Below, piece after piece: positions 1 through 7,840 of a DNA stretch of 53,471 nt. The notes under the pieces were generated by a model. The model saw only the letters and a list, made by a program, of their open reading frames with translations, ran no database searches and had not been told where the DNA came from. The stretch comes from Syntrophobacteraceae bacterium. GTDB lineage: Bacteria > Desulfobacterota > Syntrophobacteria > Syntrophobacterales > Syntrophobacteraceae. The stretch spans positions 1-53,471 of the forward strand of contig PLSV01000204.1 of NCBI GenBank assembly GCA_003165235.1, read 5' to 3'. Every line of letters begins with the position of its first letter. The stretch's first letter is position 1. A program made the translations under genes and the position numbers.

Positions 1-341
1 AGAGCTTTTCAGCTTTTTTTGGCGCTCACTTGAACGCAACTTCGTATTAGAGGATTGCTCATAGCTTCATTCAGGTTACTTTCCCGGCGCTAAGTTCACA
101 AAATGCCGCAAGTCTTGCCAGCGGTTTGAATGGCCGCAGGCATAGGTCTTCCGAATCGCAACATACAAAAAGTTGACGGAGACATTTTTGCCGACATCGA
201 GGCGTTTTCTTTTGATTCCCGCAAATTGACCTTGCAGAACGGGGCGCCTATGTGTTAGACAATATTTTGTCATGTCCCGAAGACATCCTGTGATTCTGGA
301 TTGCATGGTTTTGAGCAGAAATTCCAGAATCAGGGTGAAAG
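1..341. other. No recognisable gene
   Basis: I see no supported coding region, RNA gene or clear repeat here. A minus-strand reading frame at 76-306 has no recognisable domain and no ribosome binding site that I would trust. The stretch presumably holds the promoter of the small gene starting at 342. Confidence 0.5.
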
Positions 342-713
342 ATGTCCGAGAATAAGAAGGATCGTCAGCAAAGCCATGATCCGCAAGCGGCAGGGACTGA
401 AGTCACGAATGCTCAGGAAGCCCCGCAAGGCGAAGACCGCCGGAAAGTTTTGCAGAAAATCCTGATTGGCGGGGGCATTGCTGCCGGATCGGCCATGTTG
501 CCGGACAAATGGACAAGGCCGGTGGTTGATGAGATCGTTGCTCCGGCGCATGCACAGAGGAGTACGACGAGCGCCCCGACAACGACGAAGAAAGAGAATA
601 CCGGCAGCAGGCGCCGAGGGATTACCCGGAGTTTCATATTGTCCGTCATTAGCAATGCCCATTTTGATAAGGAACGGAAGCAGTCCAAGCAAATGTGGCC
701 AAAATTTTCGTAA
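342..713 (+). CDS. Small secreted/anchored hypothetical protein
   Basis: This 123-residue protein has a charged N-terminus (residues 1-31), a hydrophobic segment around 38-52 containing LIGGGIAAGSAML, then KWTRPVVDEIVAPAHAQ at about 56-72. That pattern (double arginine DRRK, short hydrophobic stretch, KW-T-P-VV...PAHAQ) recurs in small exported proteins of deltaproteobacteria and looks like a Tat-style or atypical signal peptide cleaved after AHAQ. The start has a GGTGAAAG-type ribosome binding site. The region after residue 90 is basic and low in hydrophobic pattern, unlike the short cysteine-bearing tails I would expect, so a frameshift near the 3' end is possible. The function is unknown. 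Confidence 0.55.
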   Translation: MSENKKDRQQSHDPQAAGTEVTNAQEAPQGEDRRKVLQKILIGGGIAAGSAMLPDKWTRPVVDEIVAPAHAQRSTTSAPTTTKKENTGSRRRGITRSFILSVISNAHFDKERKQSKQMWPKFS

Positions 714-748
714 CGGCGGCCTCAGGATAAAAGCGCGCTCCCATTATT

Positions 749-2221
749 TCACTGATGACACCCTAATGTTTTGTTGAAGCATGTGGCGTTGGTCTTGTAA
801 GTAAAATTTTGCTTTACGCTTTTTCCATTGATTCCGATAGTGGCGGACGGAGGCGTAGCCTTAGGCGCTGGCGCAGGGTGCGTGAACGTGAAAGTGGGCG
901 TAACTCTATAAGCGCCATTGACCAGGGGACTGAATATGTAGCCGGATGCGTCCGGGGTATAAGTCCCACTTGCCTTTCCGCTCAAGTGTATCATCAGATT
1001 TGTTGTCACAGGCTCGCCATTGAACGTCACCGTGCCCGAAATCGTAACGGGTCCGCCCGTAAAGTTTTCTGTCAGGTCGCTCCCGTTCACGCGCACTGAC
1101 GCGCTTTTCGGCGCAAACGCGTAGCCTGTCAGGCCCAGCGTAACGGTATAATTGCCCGGAACCAGGTCGGGGAATGAATAATTGCCGGAAGCGTCGGTGG
1201 TGGCTGGAAGGGTCCAGTGGGGTTGACTCACAGTCACTGTCACGCCAGGCACAGGAACTGGGCCGGTTGATGTATTCTCAGTCACGGCGCCTGATATCAT
1301 GGACAGGCGGACACTGGGAAGCGAGAAAATCGTACCCCCACCGTGGGCGCCTCCAGCACTGGTCATCCCGTAAAGAGTCGTCCCAAGGAGGGTGAGCGAC
1401 CCGTAAGGGGAAGCCCCATCATCTTTGCCCCCTGCAAAGCTGTGCAGGATGGTTAAGGTCTTCGTCTTCGTATCGAACATGAAAATCGTGCCCAGGTTGT
1501 CGGGGCCTCCAGCACTGGTCATTCCGTAAAGAATTGTCCCGGAGCGGATGAGGCCGCTAACAGGAGAAGCCCCATCGTATGGATGCCCTGCGAAGCTGTG
1601 AAGGACACTTACAACTTTTGTCGTCGTGTCGAGCTTGAAAATCGTACCCAGGCCGGCGGCGCCTCCAACAACGGTCATTCCGTAAAGAGTTGTCCCCTAC
1701 AGAGTGAGGCCGCCTTCAGGGGAAGCCCCATCGTATGGATACCCTGAGAAGCTGTGAAGGACACTTACAACGTTTTTCTTCGTGTCAAACTTGAAAATCG
1801 CACCCTCGTCGCTCGCGCCTCCAGCAACAGTCGTCCCGTAAAGAGTTGTCCCCGAGAGGGTGAGGGGACCTTTAAAAGGGTTAGCCCCATCCTTTGGATA
1901 CCCTACGAAGCTGTAAAGGATGCTGTAGGGATTAGTCGCCGCCATGGTGTCGAACTTGAAAATCGTGCCCCACACGGTGTCCCCTCCTGAGGTGGTCATT
2001 CCGTAAAGAGTTGTCCCCGAGAGGGTGAAGTAGCCGAAAGGAGCATACCCATCCGTTGAACCGGGGTCGAAGTGGTACAGAATTGCGAAAGGAGGAGCCG
2101 TAGCAGATACTGAACCATCGATCTGTGCATGGGTGAGGCCCCCCGGTATCCCAATCATACAGATCAGGGTAACAGCCAGGCTCCCAACGGCAAACATTGA
2201 TAACAATCGAGCTGTTCTCAT
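749..2221 (-). pseudogene. GloVer-repeat secreted protein, interrupted by in-frame TAG
   Basis: Two reading frames (2221-1697 and 1678-749) lie in the same frame and are separated only by a TAG codon at 1697-1699. The start at 2221 has a GAGGG site and gives a signal peptide ending near THAQ; a longer frame to 2311 has no better signal. Five repeats of about 50 residues follow (GTTLYGMT..GG...GTIFKFDT pattern, the 'choice-of-anchor GloVer' type), then two Ig-like or carboxypeptidase-regulatory-like domains (TDASGNYSFPDLVPGNYTV, and ISGTVTFNGEP). The TAG sits where sister repeats have TCG (Ser) in TLSGTTLYG, so one base change explains it. Downstream coding is otherwise clean. It was probably a surface or secreted protein and is now truncated, unless the stop is a sequencing error or is suppressed. 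Confidence 0.75.
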
Positions 2222-2253
2222 GGCGCCCTCATATGGTAAGGAACAAGCACACT

Positions 2254-2819
2254 CGGTCATCAGGCGGCTCGTAAAGGTTGGAGCCCGACCTGCCATGCCG
2301 GAAAGTGGCATGCACCAACATCACCTTTGTTGTTAATGCCGCAAGCCTCGCCGGTGGAAGTATCGCTCTGAGCGAGTTTCGTGACGGCGTATTGAGGCTG
2401 GGCCCGGCCGAAGGCGGGGTCCATCTGGGCGCCACTGTGCAGGCGGCGGCCGGCTTTCATTTTAGTCCGAATAATGTGTCAACCTGACCAGCAACGAATC
2501 TCGATGGGCATTTGGGGTTCGTCTACCGCCCTAAAAACCTCTCAGGACACCTTGTAGGCCTATAGACCCTCCCCGCATACGAATCAGAAACACAAGAAAA
2601 AGGTCAACGGGTCCAGTCTTAGCAATTTCCGGGCACCCCACTGGCTGCGCAGTCATTTATGGCCCTCAAATCCCATCTCTCCACGTTGGAGGGTGTTCAA
2701 GCGAAAACTCCACCTCGCGGAGGGTCGAGATTGGGAAAAGCCGACACAACATGCGCATATCACTTTCTGGCATGATAGACAACCCTGGCTCCAACCTTTA
2801 CAAGCCACCCGATAATCGG
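2254..2819. repeat. Imperfect ~55-bp inverted repeat pair enclosing gene-free DNA
   Basis: The segment 2254-2308, read on the minus strand, resembles 2761-2819 on the plus strand. Both contain CACTTTC(C/T)GGCATG and, about 15 bases on, GGCTCCAACCTTTAC followed by (G/A)AGCC(G/A)CC. By eye identity is about 75-80%. The 450 bases between hold no gene I can support. This could be the degenerate ends of a mobile element or a duplicated intergenic repeat. Confidence 0.45.
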
Positions 2820-3454
2820 GCCTATAGACGCCTTGACGCTCCGATCCCAGAGGCAGATAATGCCCCAGATCATGGCGGGGTCAATCTTTAGTTTTGTTAT
2901 GCATAGAGGTGAGAATATTTAATTTTCAAAACCCTTGCACGAATTTTCCCTGGTGGTCATAAGGGTACCTTTCTCTTGGACTGGACTTTCAGAGGCTAGA
3001 GAGACAACGTTATCCAACATACCGAAAAACACAGGAAATTACGCTGAGATTTGCAGAACCGAACCGTCTTTTATCTGGTATCCCAGGCTGGCCAGCACTT
3101 GTGCTTGAAACTCGGTGGGGTCTTCGATATGCACTTGGGGAGTTGTCCCCTTGCGCTGCCAGGAAAGCACGCTATTGAGGTGTTCCGGCCTCTTCAATCT
3201 CCCACATCTCGATACCACGCTTGCTGAGCAGCTTTTCCTCTACCCCTGAGGAAACTCTGAGCTCGCACTGGAATACTTTCCCTATGCCCATAGCCCATGA
3301 TTTCCTTTGCTATCAGTATCTTAGAGTATCTATTAGTACCTATCAAGGCATGCAGCAAACGAGGTGCAATCAAAAACGAAAGCAGGCTGAAAATTATAGC
3401 TGCGAGGTTTTACGCGAGGGACCAGGTTTGCGCCACACCGAGCCCGGCCACTGC
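2309..3454. other. Gene-poor stretch with degraded coding remnants
   Basis: No intact gene is supported. On the minus strand, 3172-3291 reads as a 39-residue frame (with EEKLLSKRGIEMWEIEE) that ends at a TAG. A shifted frame from about 3190 to 3039 continues with HIEDPTEFQAQVLASLGYQ and a stop. This looks like one or two small genes broken by a frameshift. I cannot name the family: the first part vaguely resembles small toxin-like proteins and the second a transposase tail, but neither is secure. Confidence 0.35.
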
Positions 3455-3489
3455 TCACTATTCACTACTCACTATTCACTATTCACTCG
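3455..3489. repeat. Heptamer short tandem repeat, TCACTAT x5
   Basis: Five consecutive 7-base units (TCACTAT, TCACTAC, TCACTAT, TCACTAT, TCACTCG) are visible. The array overlaps the last codons and the stop codon (3472-3474) of the cytochrome c lipoprotein gene on the minus strand. Related arrays occur at 7180-7249 and 39068-39129. Confidence 0.85.
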
Positions 3490-3993
3490 CATGCTCCTCA
3501 CGTAGCGCACAATGGCCCAGGTTTCATCATCCGTGAGGGTGGAATAAAGGGGAGGATGCCGGTTGAAACCGAAGCGGACGTTATAAAAGATTTCACCGTC
3601 GCTCAGGTCCTGCACCTTTGAACTTTTAAGGTTTGCGGGCAGGGGGGCGAAACTTTGTCCAACCGTGCCGTTGCCGTCCAACATGGGACCGTGGCACTGC
3701 ACGCAGTAGAAATGATACCTTTCCCACCCCCAGGCGCGCATTTTGGAATCATCGGCGAGCGGGTCTACAATCTCCATGGGGTTTGCTTCACGTTCCACCC
3801 AGACGCCCCCGTCAACCGGGATGGTCTTTTTCGGCATCTGCGGGAATTCCTCGTTGTAGGCCTGTACCGCCTCGTCGTCTCGCATCTCGGAGTAATTGCA
3901 GCCAAACAGGGCGAGGGACGCAAAGCCGAGCAGAGCGATGAACACAGCGTGGCGCATGAGCGAGCAAGTGGGCGCGCTTCGTGCTGTTTTCAT
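3472..3993 (-). CDS. Cytochrome c lipoprotein, ActE-like
   Basis: This 173-residue protein starts with a signal peptide ending in a lipobox-like LALFGC at about 27-32, so it is probably a lipid-anchored periplasmic cytochrome. A single haem site CVQCH lies near residue 97, followed by GPMLDGNG and a methionine-poor class I cytochrome c fold ending in a WAIVRYVRSM helix. It is the last gene of the oxidase/alternative complex III operon and its start overlaps the upstream stop by four bases (3990-3993). By position and architecture it fits the mono-haem ActE subunit or a dedicated electron carrier between complex III and the oxidase. Its last residues (RVNSE and stop) are encoded by a heptamer repeat, so the C-terminus appears to be recently altered. 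Confidence 0.8.
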   Translation of the reverse strand: MKTARSAPTCSLMRHAVFIALLGFASLALFGCNYSEMRDDEAVQAYNEEFPQMPKKTIPVDGGVWVEREANPMEIVDPLADDSKMRAWGWERYHFYCVQCHGPMLDGNGTVGQSFAPLPANLKSSKVQDLSDGEIFYNVRFGFNRHPPLYSTLTDDETWAIVRYVRSMRVNSE

Positions 3994-4277
3994 TGCGGCG
4001 CCTCCATCCGTTGCATTTCCGATACCGGCCCCATGACGTGCTGAGGCTCGACCGAGGCCGGCTCAGGTCCAGGAGCGAGGCCGTCGGGTCTGGCCGGATT
4101 ATAGGTGAAATATGCCGATTGGCCCGGGATGTCGGGGATAATGCTGAAATCCCAATCCGGGGGCCCATTGTCCCCGACGACGAAATAGATCAACAACCCC
4201 CACGCGAGAAACCCTGCCGCTATTGCGCCAATGATCGACCAGGTCTTGACCCAGCCGGATTCTTCTTCTGAGTGCAT
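3990..4277 (-). CDS. Small single-TM membrane protein of the respiratory operon
   Basis: I chose the ATG at 4277 (MHSEEESGWVKTW) because it falls 17 bases after the previous gene ends, with GGAG upstream; a longer frame to 4346 would overlap that gene. The 95-residue protein has one transmembrane segment at about residues 12-35 and a proline-rich extracytoplasmic tail containing PPDWDFSIIPDIPGQ. No family is recognised. Its place between oxidase genes and the cytochrome c lipoprotein suggests an accessory subunit or assembly factor of the oxidase. Confidence 0.65.
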   Translation of the reverse strand: MHSEEESGWVKTWSIIGAIAAGFLAWGLLIYFVVGDNGPPDWDFSIIPDIPGQSAYFTYNPARPDGLAPGPEPASVEPQHVMGPVSEMQRMEAPQ

Positions 4278-4294
4278 CTCAGGGTGCTCCAGTT

Positions 4295-4552
4295 TTAAAA
4301 CCTGCTTCCGTTGGCCCAGACGAAGATCAAATAGGAGAAAGCCCACGCTGCAGTAAGCAGGTAAGTGTAGATGAGAAAAGGACCTATAGGCTTCTTATCC
4401 GGGCAGCGGCCGCTCTCCGGTTCCTGTTCGGTCCCGGATATGCGTCTTCTCGTGTAACCCGCCCAGGCGGCATAGACCATGATAAGAGATATCGCGCCCA
4501 GAAAGAGTGCGATCATTCCATACTGGAAATCGACCCAGACAAAAAATCGCAT
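4295..4552 (-). CDS. Small two-TM membrane protein of the oxidase cluster
   Basis: This 85-residue protein has two predicted transmembrane helices (about 10-31 and 60-80) joined by a charged loop with YTRRRISG. It lies 12 bases downstream of the ccoS-like gene in the same operon. It may be a CcoQ-like small subunit or assembly factor, judging only from size, topology and position; I do not recognise the sequence. Confidence 0.6.
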   Translation of the reverse strand: MRFFVWVDFQYGMIALFLGAISLIMVYAAWAGYTRRRISGTEQEPESGRCPDKKPIGPFLIYTYLLTAAWAFSYLIFVWANGSRF

Positions 4553-4564
4553 GTTCGCATCCGT

Positions 4565-4831
4565 TCAACGGTGATAGAGACCAAGCGTCAATGCGGCCGC
4601 GAAGGCGGTAAAACCTATCGCTGCTATAAAGAACAGGGCGGCCGTTTGCGCTCTGCGTTTTGCGCGGCTTACCCCTGGAATCGGCTCCGATAGAAGGTCT
4701 TTTCCAAGCGGCAGGTATCTCGCGCGCTCCTGGTCCGAAAACTGCCCTGCCCGGAGTCCCCAGATGAAGGCCGCAAGGCTCACGATCAGACTGATTACGA
4801 CAAGAAAAAGCCATCCGGAGTAATAGATCAT
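4565..4831 (-). CDS. CcoS-like cbb3 oxidase assembly protein
   Basis: The 88-residue product has an N-terminal transmembrane helix followed by FIWGLRAGQFSDQERARYLPL, close to the FWAxxSGQFDDxExPA signature of CcoS, the small protein needed for copper or haem insertion into cbb3 oxidases. Unlike classical CcoS it has a second C-terminal helix (about 66-86). Its start overlaps the end of the ccoO-ccoP fusion by four bases, which supports translational coupling. Confidence 0.65.
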   Translation of the reverse strand: MIYYSGWLFLVVISLIVSLAAFIWGLRAGQFSDQERARYLPLGKDLLSEPIPGVSRAKRRAQTAALFFIAAIGFTAFAAALTLGLYHR

Positions 4832-5775
4832 TTTTCCTTCACCACCGGTTCGTAGGCTGCGTCGATCCCTCTCGGCTCAGCGTGGGCGTCGGTTTGCCCG
4901 ATAAATGTCACGGCCACATAATTGCCAGCGTCCCAAATCTTCTCGGACTGAAGGTCCTTTTTGAAGTAGGGCATCGCGGTGCCCGTGATTCCGTTCATTA
5001 TCTGGTAATAGAGTATGCCCCCTGAGATCCCCCTGTCCTTGAGTATGGTAAAATTGAGGGGCGGAGGATAAAGATAAGGCTGGGCCGGGCCCATGCCGTC
5101 GCCCACCGGACCATGACAGCCGATGCAGAAGCTCTGGTAAATCCGGTGTCCGCGCCCCAGGCCGGCAGCGGAGGTGAGGTAGGGGTTGGGAAGCTTTCTC
5201 CAGCCTTCCGGAACATGGGAGTGCAGCCATTCGACGTTCTTTTCGGGACCTGACTCGAAGGCTGCTGTCGATTCGGCTTTCCAGTAATTCTGCCGGGCCG
5301 TTCTTTCGTCGGCCAGCTTAAATCCGAGGCTCTGTTTGTAGGCTATAAGGGCCTTGATTTTCTCCGGGCCGAGAAAATCCCAGGAAGGCATAAGCGACTC
5401 GGGCCGGGTGAACCTGGGGTTGGCGAAATGGGCCTGGTGCCAGTCGTTGGGATGCTCGCCGCCTTCCTCGGAAAGGTCCGGGCCTGTGCGCTCGGTCCCT
5501 AAAAGGTGGGGCGAGTCTGCAACGTAGTCTCCGGCTTGCGCTATCCTTTCGGAACCAATGTCCCAGTCGAAGTTGCGAATGAACTGAGTATGGCAGTAGG
5601 TGCAGCCGTTGTTCACATAAATCGAACGCCCTTCTTCTTCGAGTGGGGTGCGCTGCCTGAAGATATCCGACCCCTGCTCGCTCATCGTAATCCAGGGCAG
5701 GAGCACGAACATGAAGAACACCGGGGCGAAAACGAGCACCCCCCCAAGAACCAGTACGACCGGTGTCATCCTCAT
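4828..5775 (-). CDS. Fused CcoO-CcoP-like dihaem cytochrome c subunit of cbb3-type oxidase
   Basis: The 315-residue protein begins with a transmembrane helix (5-30), then a CcoO-type domain with haem site CTYCHTQFIR near 58-67 and TGPDLSEEGG. After a linker (about 150-205) comes a second cytochrome c domain with CIGCHGPVGDGMG near 218-230 and a C-terminal helix. In most bacteria CcoO and the dihaem CcoP are separate; here one chain carries a CcoO haem and one CcoP-like haem. The ATG overlaps the ccoN stop by four bases. It should pass electrons from periplasmic cytochromes or alternative complex III to the CcoN active site. Confidence 0.85.
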   Translation of the reverse strand: MRMTPVVLVLGGVLVFAPVFFMFVLLPWITMSEQGSDIFRQRTPLEEEGRSIYVNNGCTYCHTQFIRNFDWDIGSERIAQAGDYVADSPHLLGTERTGPDLSEEGGEHPNDWHQAHFANPRFTRPESLMPSWDFLGPEKIKALIAYKQSLGFKLADERTARQNYWKAESTAAFESGPEKNVEWLHSHVPEGWRKLPNPYLTSAAGLGRGHRIYQSFCIGCHGPVGDGMGPAQPYLYPPPLNFTILKDRGISGGILYYQIMNGITGTAMPYFKKDLQSEKIWDAGNYVAVTFIGQTDAHAEPRGIDAAYEPVVKEK

Positions 5776-7166
5776 TGTGGGTCTCCCTGAAACACTTCTC
5801 CGAATATGCGCTCGTCCTGCGCCTGCTCGCCCCGGATGGTCCTGATCACGTTATAGGCGCCGATGAAAGCCGCACCGATGATGAGCAGCCCCACAGCCGC
5901 ACGCACTATGAAATAGATGTGGATCATGGGCAGGGTGCGGTAGACGGTCGTTCCGTTAAGCCAGGCGTGCCCCTGGACGAGGCCTCCGGCCGTGAGCACC
6001 ATGAAAAACCCGGCCATGCCGAGAACGAGCAGCCAGTATTGGACGTCTGCAAGACGGCCGCTGTAGAGCGGTTTTCCCGTAATCCTGGGGAGCATGTAGT
6101 ATAGTCCCCCCAGTGCGATCATCCCCGAGAAGCCGAAAACCCCTATGTGCGAGTGTGCGATAACCCAATTATTCAAGTGAGTCACCCTCTGCACGACGGG
6201 CAGCGCCTGAATTGTTCCCTGCGTGGCGGTAAGGATATACCAGACCAGGCCGGCCGTTACGAATCTTCCACCGATATCCGCGTGGAAAAGCCCGAGCCTG
6301 TCCCGCATAGTGAGCCACAGGTTCACAAGCACCGTAAAGACCGGAATGACCATGGCAATGCTCCCGGATACGGCCATAGTCTTCAGCCAGACCGGTATGG
6401 GCGCCTGAAGAATGTGATGGGCCCCGATATGTGTGTATATGACTAGAATGGTCCAGAAGCCGACAAGCGACAGAACGTGGCTGTAGATGGGACTGCGGGC
6501 CACCCTGGGCACGATGTAGTACGCTATGGCGATAGCCAGAGGGGTTAAGAACAACCCCACGATGCCATGCCCGTAAAACCAGGCCAGAATTGCGTCCGGC
6601 AACCCGGTTATCGCGCCTTTCATGTTAAAGACGGCGTGTCCGAAAAAGTAGATCAACCACGTATATACCAGGGCCGCAAATATATACCAGGTCGAGACGT
6701 ACATTATCTTTTCCTGCCGGTTGGCCGCAGTCTGAAGCATGTTTACGAACATGAGCGCGAAAGCCAGAAGAATCCCCACATTGGCCGGCCAAATCCATTC
6801 GGCGTACTCTCTGCCCTGGGAGTGGCCCAAGTCTAGCGCCACGAGACCCGTAAGAATGGACAGGTTCCATACCCACAGGGAAACCTTCCCGAGCCGCTCG
6901 CTCCAAAGCGAGGTCCGCAGCACCGACGGCACTATGTAGTGGGCGCCGCCTAGGAGGGCTGTGCCCGCGAAACCGAAGATCATGGTGGTCGTGTGCATCG
7001 GGCGCACCCTGCTGAAAACCAGCCCGGCAATGCCTCCAAAAAGGTCTGGAATGACCAGCCCGGTGGCGGCCGTAATGCCTTCCAGGGCGCCGAGGACAAA
7101 CCAGAGGGCCGAACTCAGGAAATAGAGCTTTGCGGTCCCGTTTTCTTCAACCTTTAGAAGCTGCAC
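5772..7166 (-). CDS. ccoN: cbb3-type cytochrome c oxidase catalytic subunit I
   Basis: This is a 464-residue polytopic membrane protein of the haem-copper oxidase family. Visible motifs are MHTTTMIFGF (low-spin haem ligand region), FYGHGIVGLFLTPLA (CuB and Tyr region), THIGAHHILQ (CuB histidines) and VIAHSHIGVFGFSGM (haem ligands). I chose the GTG at 7166, which has GAGG eight bases upstream; the open frame runs to an ATG at 7229, but that extra sequence is heptamer repeat DNA and codes for no conserved residues. It reduces O2 to water, probably with electrons from the alternative complex III encoded just upstream in the operon. Confidence 0.9.
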   Translation of the reverse strand: MQLLKVEENGTAKLYFLSSALWFVLGALEGITAATGLVIPDLFGGIAGLVFSRVRPMHTTTMIFGFAGTALLGGAHYIVPSVLRTSLWSERLGKVSLWVWNLSILTGLVALDLGHSQGREYAEWIWPANVGILLAFALMFVNMLQTAANRQEKIMYVSTWYIFAALVYTWLIYFFGHAVFNMKGAITGLPDAILAWFYGHGIVGLFLTPLAIAIAYYIVPRVARSPIYSHVLSLVGFWTILVIYTHIGAHHILQAPIPVWLKTMAVSGSIAMVIPVFTVLVNLWLTMRDRLGLFHADIGGRFVTAGLVWYILTATQGTIQALPVVQRVTHLNNWVIAHSHIGVFGFSGMIALGGLYYMLPRITGKPLYSGRLADVQYWLLVLGMAGFFMVLTAGGLVQGHAWLNGTTVYRTLPMIHIYFIVRAAVGLLIIGAAFIGAYNVIRTIRGEQAQDERIFGEVFQGDPQ

Positions 7167-7179
7167 CTGCTTATACCTC

Positions 7180-7249
7180 GTGACTAGTGACTGGTGGATA
7201 GTGAATAGTGAACAGTGACTAATCACCATTCACCGGTCACCATTCACTA
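7180..7249. repeat. Heptamer short tandem repeats in inverted arrangement
   Basis: Exactly ten 7-base units are visible: six of the GTGANTA type (GTGACTA, GTGACTG, GTGGATA, GTGAATA, GTGAACA, GTGACTA), then four of the complementary type (ATCACCA, TTCACCG, GTCACCA, TTCACTA). The halves can pair as an imperfect hairpin. The array fills the gap between actA and ccoN, and the actA stop codon (7247-7249) lies in the last unit. Confidence 0.85.
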
Positions 7250-7783
7250 ATGATGGCAGCCCAGATAGCAGTCAAGCTGCGCGTGTTTCTCCTGGTGGCA
7301 TGTTATGCAGAAATTCATCTGGAAATCCACCCTGACCAACCGGTCCATCGATGGAACGGCGCCATGGCACCTGAGGCAGTCGATTTGCGCAATCATATGC
7401 GGTTGATGTCTGAACTTTACAAAATCGGGAACAAAGTAGATGCGGACCCATGGGACCGGGAGGTTTTTGTCAAGATGCGCCTTTTCGTGCAGGATCTGGG
7501 GGTGCATCGGAATTATGTATTTATGGCAAAAGAAACACTTTTCGACTTCCGGCAGTCCCGCATGCTCTGAGCGCTCGACATAAGGATGGCAGAAACGGCA
7601 GTTGATCTGTTTCACCCCGGCGTGCACCCGGTGGCTGAAATAAATCGGCTGGACCGGTCCCAGGTCCTGGCTCGGGAAAAGGTAGTAAAAGTAGAGAAGG
7701 GTGAGCAGAAGCAGAACGGTTGCACAGAACCACCCCGTCCACCACATCGCTTCTTTTCTCGTCGTCTTGGCGCCTTCAGCCAT
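7247..7783 (-). CDS. actA: Alternative complex III pentahaem cytochrome c subunit, ActA-like
   Basis: This 178-residue protein has an N-terminal membrane anchor (about 16-36) and a periplasmic domain with haem sites CRFCH, CFFCH, CLRCH and CITCH, and a final CYLGCH (Cys-x3-Cys-His) right at the C-terminus. Five sites match the pentahaem ActA subunit of alternative complex III, a quinol:electron-acceptor oxidoreductase. A GAGGG site precedes the ATG. In most clusters actA comes first, whereas here it follows actF, so the gene order is altered. The spacing of the last haem site is non-standard and the protein stops two residues later. Confidence 0.8.
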   Translation of the reverse strand: MAEGAKTTRKEAMWWTGWFCATVLLLLTLLYFYYLFPSQDLGPVQPIYFSHRVHAGVKQINCRFCHPYVERSEHAGLPEVEKCFFCHKYIIPMHPQILHEKAHLDKNLPVPWVRIYFVPDFVKFRHQPHMIAQIDCLRCHGAVPSMDRLVRVDFQMNFCITCHQEKHAQLDCYLGCHH

Positions 7784-7840
7784 TTTCCCTCAGTCGATGA
7801 TAGCAAGAATTATCCAAACGGTCACCGCGCATGCAGGATC

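Noticed and set aside
7167-7229. N-terminal extension of ccoN
   Set aside because: The sequence is heptamer repeat DNA and a well-placed GTG start follows.
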